A DNA stretch of 64,000 nt from Pogonophryne albipinna. Its lineage: Eukaryota; Chordata; Actinopteri; Perciformes; Artedidraconidae. Where the stretch lies: assembly GCA_028583405.1 (NCBI GenBank), contig CM053246.1, positions 26,964,557 to 27,028,556 of the forward strand, in the 5' to 3' direction. A program made the translations under genes and the position numbers. This document shows, piece after piece, positions 51,189 to 61,109 of the stretch (its first letter is position 1; each line of letters begins with the position of its first letter). The notes below the pieces were generated by a model. It ran no database searches, was not told the origin of the DNA, and saw nothing but the letters and a program-made list of their open reading frames with translations.

Positions 51189-52338
51189 CCCATAAGAACC
51201 CAGACCCATTTCTACTTTTGGGGAGATTAAGGGGAAGACAATTTAGACTAAATTGTTATGATTCGTATTAGTTTTCCCTGTTTTATTTTGTTCAGTCAAG
51301 ATCTGCTTTCCTGTTTTATTTGTGAAAAGTGTTCACCCCCCCGTCTTGTCTGTTGCTTCCTGTCTCTGTGTTCCCTGCTGCTTGATTACCCCATTGTGTT
51401 CACCTGGTGCGGTGCCCCTGTGTTTTCTCCTCCCTCCCCACCTGTGTCTTGTTCGTGTGATTAGTCTTGTTGTGTGCATTTAAATTCTGTTTTTTCTGTC
51501 AGTCTTGTTGTGAGTTTGGAAGTCGTTGGAAGGATTCTGTTCTGAGGGATTTCATGTTTTACCTTGCCTTATTTTAATTTGTTGCCTGTTACGCAATTAA
51601 AGGATATTTTGGTTTTCAACCAACCTTCTGCATTTGCGTCCTGTCTACCATGCCCTCCAGTCGTGACATAAATAGAACACATCGAACACATTTCTGACAA
51701 GTAACTCCCCCCCCCCCCCCCATAGTGTCAATTATCTGTGACATATATGTCACATTGGGCTTTAATGGTAAAGTAACTCTTATTTATAACTTAATTAATG
51801 AGGATGATTTTTTGTTTAACTTAGTTTGAACATTGAAGAATAAAGAATATATTAACTAAAAATACCATGATTGAATCAGCTAAATTAACTGAGCAGATCA
51901 TAATAATATTTCTGATTGTGCATATTTGTTATTCCAGGTTTACTGTGAAAGTCCAGATGTGACATCAGTGTCACAGCGATATTTATCTCATTTGTTTCAT
52001 ATCAATTTAATCAAGAAATGTTTCCACAAAAGGTTAAATCTAATAAAGCACATGTTATGTAAGCATTTTAATTCTTAAATGGCTTGAATTGTACCTTTAG
52101 CAACAACAACAAAAAGCTTTTAAAATGTGGTTAGTTCTGTCACATGTGTTAGTCTGGCACATCTTGGACATGTTGTTATGGGAACACGAAATCACATGAC
52201 CTGGCCCATGACTCACCAGACTGTTCAGGGTGTGTCACTGATACTTCATGGGATAAAAACAAGGCTAAAACTATAGATGGAACTTTCCAGAACATTTAAA
52301 TGTCATGTAACACCTGTGTCACGGTGGGTCCTTATGGG
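51189..52338. mobile_element. TTAA-flanked piggyBac-type element with a solo LTR
   Basis: Begins CCCATAAGAACCCA and ends TGGGTCCTTATGGG, inverted repeats with one difference. TTAA flanks both ends (51185-51188 and 52339-52342), as for piggyBac insertion. The interior repeats the motif GTGACATA.ATGTCAC at several points and has no transposase. A solo LTR was inserted later (51254-51668). Confidence 0.83.
51254..51668 (+). mobile_element. Solo LTR
   Basis: 415 bp beginning TGTTATGATTCG and ending CAGTCGTGACA, flanked by the exact 5 bp duplication TAAAT (51249-51253 and 51669-51673). TG...CA ends and a 5 bp duplication indicate the remaining LTR after recombination of an LTR retrotransposon, probably Gypsy-like. 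An ATTAAA signal near 51596 is followed by a GT-rich region. No internal retrotransposon sequence remains. Confidence 0.8.
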
Positions 52339-52939
52339 TTAAAAAAAAAAAAAAAAATAGAAAAAGGGACATTTTGCACACAGTAGGTCCTTTTTTATGC
52401 ATGGTATCAGTCGTAAAGTGTATGTGTCAAACACGAAGTGAGTGATGCACTTTATAACACAGCACATTTCCTCACACTTCATTAACACAAGATTAATCAA
52501 AGAAGAATACTGCCTGGTGTTGGTAAAAAGCCTCAAGGATGTTATACATTTCGAAGCAATTTAGTTACAATAACATTTTTTTTTAAATCACATTCTGTAG
52601 AGCAATATAATATAAAGAAAGGTTGTTTTTTCCCCGTGGTATGTATGTGTTTTGTACCATGTTTTTCTGTGTTTCTGCTTAACACTAGAACCGCCAGAGG
52701 TCGCTGTATACCTATATCCGCCAACGGGTAAAGTTTACCCGCAATTGATTTCCAAGATACAATGTATCATACAGAACAGTGAGTTTTGATCGCACAGGGA
52801 TGAAATGTATAACAATATAATCTGTGGACTCTCAGCTTTTCATATTATATAGTTTGTACAGATAGCATGAAGTATAAAATATCGCTACAGTGCTGATTTA
52901 AATGCTTGGTGTTAGACTTGTGTTTTGTTTAGGTATATA

Positions 52940-52964
52940 TCTCTATCTCTCTCTCTATCTATAA

Positions 52965-53012
<48 letters not shown>

Positions 53013-53165
53013 ATTTATCTATCTATATATATATATATCTCTATCTCTCTATCTATAGGAACACCTGTAGACAAAAGGCGTTGCTATAGCAACACGTCAT
53101 GTTTATGTTTATGCGCGAAATCAATAGCGCGAGGATCGCTGCATATTCTATGGAAGAAATATTAC
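52940..53165 (+). repeat. Internal direct repeat, left copy, with (CTAT)n
   Basis: A (CTAT)n tract at about 52960-53060 is followed by a block with GTAGACAAAAGGCGTTGC, the 14 bp palindrome GTTGCTATAGCAAC (53080-53093) and AATCAATAGCGCGAGGA. It is the same order and orientation as 54604-54815. Confidence 0.85.
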
Positions 53166-53392
53166 CCACTCGCTAATAAACGCTTGATGTTAGGCTTGTG
53201 TTTCGTAAAGGTAAAAATGCTTCATATCGTCTGATCGCCTTCTACTCATAAAAAAACAACAACATGACAATAATATAATGATGTATTTGTTATATAATTG
53301 AACAGCAGATAACACAGAACGTATACAAATAACAAAAACCATCAAAGAAGAAGAACAATAAGAACACATCGATTACAACGCTTCACAAACAC

Positions 53393-54591
53393 TCAAACAC
53401 AATTGTTGCAAACACTGAGCACCTTGGCTGTGCATTTGCCACACACAGCATCCCCACACTTGACACATTTGCAGAACGTTTTATTCTGCATGCAGTGCGC
53501 CTTCACCATGCAGGTCATTCTCCTGCGCTCTTCTGCACCAGCACCGCTGAAGGGCAGGTCTGCAAGTGGTGGCGCTTTTGATGCCATCCACTCAGCGCGC
53601 AGCTCGTGTGCCAGCTGGAGCATGAAGTCCCTTCTCGGTATGTTCTCCTGGCTCATGCAGCTCCTGTACACCACCCAAGCGCATGATTTCCCGAAACCTG
53701 TTCCTCGACAGTGTTGCGTTGAAGAACGCGTTGCCCCACTGCTCGGACCAGAAACTCTCCATCTCAATGTTCTTCCCACAATATGCACCTCTCACATAGA
53801 GAAGCGCAATAAAGGCCTTCAGCTCCATAATAGAGACATCCCAGGTGGCTCTGTCTCTCCGCGCTTCAGCAATTGTGCAATCAAGGATTTCCTCCAACAT
53901 TACATTATCACACAGACACATAAATGCTGTGAGTTTGTCAGTAATGTTGTGACGTGCATGTGGTGTTGGGCCAGCAGACTCTGTGAGGATGTTCTGTATC
54001 TGCCGTCTCCCTGCGCCTCCGCAAGGCTCCATGACCGTCCACACTGTGCCATCTTTCCCGATCTCTTGGGCTGGTGACGGCTCAGTGGCACACACTAAAT
54101 AGGAGAGAGGAAAACACTACTTTCGACTAAAGTATATTTCATAAATGTTTATTTGATAATATTACATCCTCGAAAGGCAATGAAAAGATCATTTGTAAAA
54201 AGAAAAGGCATTATCTATATGCCTTGATATCTTATAGCCTACGATTTGTAGAAAAGTAGGCTATAGTCTTATTTTGTAGTATTAGTCTCCCTTGAAGAGC
54301 AGGTAAACATATACGGTACACGTTGCTATCAGTGTTGACTGTGTGTCAGGGGCAGACTGGGACTAAAAATCAGCTCTCGACTTCGGTACCGCTAGTAAAT
54401 TGTCAACGAGGGGGGGGGGCAAGTGACTTATCAGACCGGCCCACGCTGTCAGATGACCCATCAGAGGCAGAACAAACCCAGGACACATCACTCAGTCCTG
54501 ATACTTCCCCACCATCAGACTCTGCTTCGCTCAGACGGTTTAGCAACTCTAGTGCCTCCTGTACGTTCATGAGTCTCTTTCTTTTGTCCAT
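53393..54591 (-). pseudogene. piggyBac transposase, internally deleted
   Basis: An N-terminal piece at 54591-54410 (MDKRKRLMNVQEALELLNRL, then an acidic Ser/Asp region) is followed by an intron-like gap. The second piece starts near 54095 (PSPAQEIGKDGTVW), with the conserved LTAFMCLCDN, ALLYVRGAYCGKN and SRNRFREIMR stretches that precede the catalytic domain. The frame then shifts, and the last piece (SQENIPRRDF...LAHELRAEW, ending in a Cys-rich CKCVKCGDAVCGKC finger) is the C-terminal part. The central third, which carries the catalytic aspartates, is missing. A full piggyBac transposase is about 550-600 aa, so this copy is inactive. Confidence 0.85.
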
Positions 54592-54603
54592 TCTGGAAAT
54601 ATA

Positions 54604-54815
54604 ACCGGCTCTCTCTCTCTCTATCTATCTATGACTATCTATCTATCTATTTATCTATTACTCTATATATCTATCTCTCTCTCAATCTATCTATCTCTCA
54701 ATCTCTCTCTCTATCTACAGCAGTAGACAAAAGGCGTTGCTATAGCAACACGTCATTTTTATGTTTACGTGCTAAATCAATAGCGCGAGGAGCGCTGCAT
54801 TTCTATGAGGTAAAT
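54604..54815 (+). repeat. Internal direct repeat, right copy, with (CTAT)n
   Basis: CTAT/TCTC-rich tract, then GTAGACAAAAGGCGTTGC, the palindrome GTTGCTATAGCAAC (54736-54749), and AATCAATAGCGCGAGGA. Together with 52940-53165 it frames the transposase gene. Confidence 0.85.
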
Positions 54816-55033
54816 ATTACCCGCTGGCGGAAATAGGTATAAATAGCCATTTTTTTTGGCGATTTTTTCAATCTGACTTCATATTGACAATGTTTAACAA
54901 CACAGGGTGCTACATAACACACTTTCAGGAAAAGTCACGGACTGGGAGATGTTAATATTTTATTGAAAAAAAGTTACATACAATAAAAAAACAGCTGCGG
55001 GTAAAATTTACCCGTTGGCGGTTCTAGTGTTAA

Positions 55034-55626
55034 ATAAAAAAAAAATGTGATGAGAAAAAGAAGAAAGGTTGGTTTGCAACCTGACAACATACTGTAATGA
55101 AAAATGTAAATAGTTTGTCATGCAGGACACCAGAGGACACATGTTTCTCAAAGGCCCTCCACTCTTTATTTGCGTACAACCAGCATGTGTGACGCTGATG
55201 CCGCTGTGGTCAGTCTTCACCGTCCTCAAGTCACACCGTGTGGTACAACACACAAATGGTGGTTTGTCTTTGTTTTATATGAAACCACCTTCATGGAAAG
55301 TAGCCGCCTCGCATTTCCCACATCATTTGCCAGGGGTTTGTCCACATCACGCTTGGTTTGCTTTGGCAGTTTGTATATCTTATACCAACGCTGAATTTAG
55401 TCTTGCTGAAGTGAGTTTTCCGGTGGTGAGTGGTGGGTATGCCTTTGCTTTCTGACAATGGTTATTCACAGTTATATATGACTCTCCTGTTCATGCAATT
55501 GACAAATAAAGCAAATGTTCTCATAAAGCAGTGTGATAATTATTCTGTGATTTCCAGGCATGTGATACGGTAAAAAGTGCTTTCATCTGACAACTGTAGA
55601 AAGATAAATATTCAACTCTTGACATC
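55034..55626. other. Intergenic before the htr3-like genes
   Basis: No gene recognised. It probably contains the promoter and 5' UTR of the receptor gene starting at 55627, but no clear TATA box was found. Confidence 0.45.
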
Positions 55627-58600
55627 ATGACACCGAAGGGGGCTACACTGAAGGTAAAGTATCTCCTAACCTTACATGTTGTGTATGTTATCTGTGTTAT
55701 TTTCTAAGGTTAAATACAGCATTTGGTTAAATCTGATATAAATCTATAATTAGTGCTTTTAGTTACTTACTTTGACAAATTAATGTAATTGTTATTTTTA
55801 TATTCTAGGGTCTCCCACCATCAGTCATGGCCACTGTGGTCATGTTTCTCATTCTGATACCAGGTAAGAGCTTTTTTGGAAAGCACAATTTTAAGTAATA
55901 GGCCTGCTTACATAAAATAAATCTAAAAACAAATAACACAAAGGAATGATAAAATGCAGGTTAATGTGTACTGCATGCACAATTATAATATGTTGTATGT
56001 ATGCAATGTTGTCTGCCAAATGCAGGAAGATTTAAATTCCTTTATACTTTTAATTAATATTCTTAAAGAAAGTCCATTGAATTCCCAGTGATTATTGTGA
56101 ATTAAAGCTCAGGCAATCTTCTTACACATTATTCCAGTGACATGCAGATCTATAAAGTACAACAACTTTTTTTATAGAGCTTTTCCTTTTTTAATCTTCT
56201 TCTCAGCTGCGGACAGTGCTATCCAGATAAACTGCTCTGAACCGAGCCAGCCCGCCCTGCTGGAGGCTCTGGCTCCAATCTTTAACCTGAGCGCCATACG
56301 ACCTGTCATGAACTTGACCACCCGCACCAACGTCAACATATACTTCATCATGTATGGGATACTAGGAGTGGTATGTTTCAGCTCTTAGTAAAGGATCATT
56401 TAAAATCTGAATGTGGCTTTTGTCTTAGAATTAAACTCTTCAGTTGCATGGTAAAGGCAAATCACTTAAAAGTTATTTGCATACCAGTAGGAGCTTTATG
56501 AATGTATAATTGTATATTATACAGTATATTTAGTATTGATAAATCACCAGAAAAGCAACATCATCTGTTATACTGCTTCTTTCTTCAACCAAATCTGATT
56601 TAAACCGCTTCTTTCTGGGCTCCACTGAGACTTATTTTCTGATTTAAATGGTCCCAAAGAAATATCTTAAAACAGCAACACCTTCTGTCTTAAACCATCT
56701 CTTCTTGTCTTCCAGGATGAAAAGGGTCAACTCTTGCTTACCTACCTTTGGCAGCATTTTGTACGTATTCCAATGATCCATCATTACGTCTTAATCATTA
56801 ATGACTGGATAATGATGGGATATTTTAGTGAATTATGTGAATGTACTGTACATTATACAAGATCTATGCACTGACACCGCTTTTTTTATTTAGTGGTGGA
56901 TGAACGAGTTTGTCCGCTGGGATCCAAAGCAGTGTGGCTCCGATAAGATTTCTCTACCCAGGAAAAAGTTTTGGGTGCCAGATATTGTCATCAATGAATT
57001 GTGGGTATACAGTATATATGCATCATTTACAGACAAGCAAATAATTTCGCAAAACAATTGGGAACTTTAGCTTTTATCAAACATCACTCAAAAGCCATAA
57101 ATAGTGCATTTTATTTAAGGATTATATTTGTTTAGTCATTTGGTGTGTGCTAGGGGGTATTTCCATCAGCAGGGCTGCATGTGTTCATTCATTGTGGTGA
57201 AAAAAAGATCTCCCAGAACTAGTTGACAGATTGTTGTGTGGTCAGATTAATGCTTAACACGAAATACTTCAAAATGTTGTCTTCTCGTGGGTTTTAGGGA
57301 CAAGGGCACACCCATTTAAGTTCAGAAATATAAGGTATAACAATGCTCTTGTTTTGCAGACATTTGACTCGTAACTGCTCTGCTTGTTCCTGTCTTGCAG
57401 TATGGATGAAAACACAGCCCCCTTTGTGCCGTATGTGTACCTGCACAGCGATGGTAGGGTGCACGATGCCTCACCAATCAGAGTGGTCAGTTCCTGTACC
57501 CTCGATATCTACACTTTTCCCTTCGATATACAGAACTGCACTATGACTTTCAACTCCTACATCCACCTGGGTGAGTCACTTCACCAAAGGTCTAATTTCC
57601 TTTCCTAAAATAACTCTGTATGCCAGGTTGAATGCCAGAAATGTAAATGCATATGTAAATAAGAGGCAGTAAATAGTTTTTAGCCCTATTGTAAGCAAAT
57701 TAAATGTTGAACGTTCAAACATCATCTTCACAACACATTTGCTTTTTTTTTTACCATGACCACCGACCAAACTTAAATATATACTCCATAATCATGGTTT
57801 TTCTTTTTAAAGTTTGTTATGAAGTTACCCCTGTGACCTCAGAGTTAGGTTTATAAGTACACATTTGTGTTTCTTAACTGATACAAATCATCAATGAAAT
57901 GTAAAGAATCTAGAGTAGACCCACATTTACTTTGGAGAAACTATACATTTATATATGTATGTAATGTATGTTGTGTGGCCTTAACTTTACAGGATTATAT
58001 ATATTTGTGATCTATTCTCTCCCCAGCTAAGGACATAATGATTGTCCTGGATAGGGATGCAGAAAACCTCACCAAGCTCTCCAAAAGCTGGATGACCACC
58101 ATGGGAGAGTGGGAGCTGCTGGATATCACCTCCCATCACAGTGACGGAGATATCGAGGGGAATTACATTGATGAGCTTGTATTTCATGTAAGTGTGTGTC
58201 ATTTTCACAACCTGGCCTTAAATTAAATTCCAGTCTCAGATTTTAAAGGTGTATATTTGGTTTTGAAGCAAGCATGTTTAAAAATGTTTTACTTTGCTTC
58301 ATCATTCTGTCCTGTAATGTTTTCATTTGTCAAACACACCTTATATAAGGCCCATTAAAATCATTCATTGTGTAGCTGCAGTTATTATACTGTATGGGGA
58401 CTGTGTTACGACAGAAAAAGAATGTAAAAGCTCAGAGAAATGTTAAAAGTGCATGGAAAAGGTTCCAAAGGTTTTGTTTCTTCTATCTGCAGGTCAGAGT
58501 GAGGCGTCGAGCCACCCTGTATGTGGTGAACCTGCTGATCCCCAGCTGCTTCCTCATCACAGTGGACCTCTTCAGCTTCCTGCTGCCCCCCCAGACTGTG

Positions 58601-59938
58601 GACCGTTCCTCCTTCAAGATGACCCTCATCCTGGGATACACTGTCTTCCTGCTCATCATGAACGACCTACTGCCTATCACCGGAAACACCATTCCTCTCA
58701 TAAGTCAGTGTTCATTGTATTGACTGAACCCTGTTAAAATATTAATGTTTGACCAGTATAAACAGCTGTCCACCTGTTAAACAGTATTGAGCAGAGGTGG
58801 GAAGTAGTGGAGTACAAATACTTTGTTACTGTACTTAAGTACATTTTTACTTCACTCCACTACTTATTTTTATGACGACTTTTTACTTTTACTTCTTACA
58901 TTTTTAACACAAATACCTGTACTTTTACTTCTTACATTTTCAAAACAGACTTGTTACTTTAGTTTTAATCTGCGTTTGATGGCGTGATCATTATTATTTA
59001 GATACATTGCATGCCTATTGATTTTAACACGATCCGTGTATCCATCATCATTTCCTGGTCTTCTCTAAAGAAAAGGGACCAATGAAAACGTTGTCATTTG
59101 GTTCAGAATCGAAACATTCATTAGCTAAGAATGACGTGATTGTTCTATTAATATAAAGTGAGGTCAGTTACTCTTTAAAACAGTTGGTAGTTATGGATAC
59201 TTTTTACTTAAGTACATTTCGAAGCCCATACTTCTTTACATTTACTTGAGTAAAGAAGTTTAGTCAGTACTTCTACTTTTACCAGAGTATTTTTAAACAC
59301 TGTACTTCTACTTGAGTAAAGGATGTGTGTACTTCTGCCATCTCTGGTATTGAGTGAGTGCCAACCTGTTTCCTGCCTCTCTCTGCCAGATGTGTTCTTC
59401 TCCCTCTGCCTGGCTCTGATGGTGACCAGTCTGCTGGAGACTGTCCTCATCACCAACCTGCTGTGTGGCTCGGCCGACTTCTCTCCCGTCCCTCGCTGGG
59501 TCCGAGTGTTTGTTCTGGAAATTCTGGGCCGTCTGGTTAGCCTGCCTCAGAAGACTAAAGAAAAGAGTACATTCTGTACGAAATATAGGCTGTTGTTTAT
59601 ACACACACACCACTTAGAAGAAGTGAATTTAATAAATGTTTCTTTCAAAACTAGGCATGAAACCCTACGCTGAGGCAACACAGCAGAAAGCTGACGGGCC
59701 TCCAGAGGAGAAGGGGCCAGCGCTGGAGGACAAGGCCCTTCAGGAGCTCAGGAGCCTGGGTAGGGACCTCCAGGCCATCCGCCTCCAGGTGCAGCAGCAG
59801 GAAGGAAGCCAGAGCTCGCAGGAGTGGATCCAGGTGGGTTTCATCATAGACCGCCTGCTGTTCGGCCTCTACATCCTCTTCGTATCAGTCAGTTTCGTTA
59901 CCATCATCATAATCTGGGGGAACTCATACAGCCCATAG
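55627..59938 (+). CDS. htr3-like: 5-HT3-like Cys-loop receptor, copy A
   Basis: Ten exons: 55627-55653, 55809-55863, 56207-56370, 56716-56760, 56894-57000, 57401-57570, 58027-58187, 58493-58703, 59390-59566 and 59655-59938, totalling 1401 nt (466 aa). Borders are GT-AG and phases agree. The start is either the exon 1 Met or an in-frame Met in exon 2 (55827); both precede a hydrophobic signal peptide. Visible: loop D WQHFWWMNEF, loop [11 protein letters not shown], the Cys-loop ([15 protein letters not shown]), GEWELL, M1 after [11 protein letters not shown]2 [19 protein letters not shown]3 [14 protein letters not shown], an amphipathic MA helix, and M4 ending IIIIWG. It most resembles the 5-HT3C/D/E group and should be a cation channel subunit at the plasma membrane. 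Odd: loop B has Tyr (FNSY) where 5-HT3A has Trp. Confidence 0.9.
58792..59346. mobile_element. hAT-type MITE in intron 8 of htr3-like A
   Basis: Begins CAGAGGTGGGAAGTA and ends TACTTCTGCCATCTCTG, with the exact 8 bp duplication GTATTGAG on both sides (58784-58791 and 59347-59354). Interior rich in ACTTTTACTTCTTACATTTT-type repeats and their inverse (ACTTGAGTAAAG). No coding capacity. Confidence 0.88.
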
Positions 59939-60239
59939 ACAATGGCTGTCTGTTGAAAGGGGCAACATTCATGACTGAAACAGTTGTCGAGTAATAATCA
60001 CTTTGATAATTTTATTGTTTTGTTTGGTAACAATATATTTAAACATATTCTTGATCTATTGTCTTACTTTTACTCATAACCTATGGTCAAACCATCACTA
60101 CCGGATATTATATTTACTTTATCACATTTATATAGTAGATCTTAGCATTTTAAGCGGTTGTATCTGCATTCGTTATATTTCATGCATATAATTGCATTCA
60201 TTGTGCCATTCTAAAATCATTGGAAATCCTTGTGAAAGA

Positions 60240-60245
60240 AATAAA
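60240..60245 (+). terminator. Poly(A) signal, likely htr3-like A
   Basis: AATAAA in AAAGAAATAAAATTAC, about 300 bp after the stop codon at 59938. Inference. Confidence 0.5.
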
Positions 60246-60462
60246 ATTACTTGAAAAAAAATGCATTCACCTTGCAATTGACATTTATTTCAAACATAAT
60301 AAGCATGTTCAAATTGTTTTCCTATTTATTCATTAATTGTAATGCCAGTATTGCATCCTATATTCTATTACTATGGACATCCAATCACAAGACTTTGAAC
60401 ATAGCTGCAGTGATAGGTCAGGCACTGATGGCTCACAATCATGCTGAAGGTTTTGGATGAGG

Positions 60463-60486
60463 TTAGGGTTAGGGTTAGGGTTAGGG
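60463..60486 (+). repeat. Short interstitial telomeric repeat, (TTAGGG)4
   Basis: Four exact TTAGGG units, flanked by GG and followed by TTGG. Confidence 0.95.
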
Positions 60487-61109
60487 TTGGAAGCTTTGCT
60501 GTCCTAATATCACTGAATAGTATTGCATCTAGATATCCCTTACAACCAAGGGACTGAGACTAGTATGCACGGCCATCATTTCTGCAATATAGTGAATGTT
60601 GTATTCAAACTACATAAAAAACATGGTTTCACTTTTTTCACTATTTTTGTATTCTTATCTATTATTTCTTAGTAGGTAAATAGATTTGATTTATTATGTG
60701 TGAGCAGGAGGGTAAGATTATTTGCCCTAACATAACCCTGGTGTGCTGTTGATCACATTTAAATGTAAATCAAACTGAAACATGTTCATTGTTTTCTCAT
60801 GTTGACAACCTTGATACTCAAAATGTCCCTTTTTTATTTTTTAAATATAGTTATTTGAATCTGGATATTTTCGGAGGGTTTCCTACTGTTGGGATTCAGA
60901 GCTTTCAGACATGCCACATTTTAAACAAATTCACGTGGCTTCTTAAAGTGCACCCACACTTACAAACACAATTATACATATTTCATTTTCACTTTTCTAG
61001 AGTCTGTTCAAGTCTGTATTTTTCACCTAAAATGTGAAACAAAATAGCCTAAACCACCAGCACATCACTCAAACTAACAACGTCTTTTGACCCAATGTTA
61101 ATGTTTTAG

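Larger units (their letters stand above)
52683..55029 (-). mobile_element. piggyBac transposon with deleted transposase core
   Basis: Ends CACTAGAACCGCCA and its inverse lie directly inside TTAA at both sides (52679-52682 and 55030-55033). The subterminal motifs GCCAACGGGTAAA.TTTACCCGC and TACCTATATCCGCC/GGCGGAAATAGGTA recur at both ends in inverted order. Two direct repeats of about 200 bp lie at either side of the gene, each with a (CTAT)n tract followed by GTAGACAAAAGGCGTTGC. The transposase is on the minus strand and lacks its catalytic middle. Confidence 0.9.
59939..61109. other. Region between the two receptor genes
   Basis: Non-coding. A poly(A) signal (AATAAA at 60240-60245) for copy A lies about 300 bp after its stop. 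A short telomere-like repeat lies at 60463-60486. The first coding exon of copy B, which should lie here or upstream, was not found. Confidence 0.5.

Noticed and set aside
59208..59613. Minus-strand frames over receptor exon 9
   Set aside because: Antisense of the M3 exon and of the adjacent MITE.
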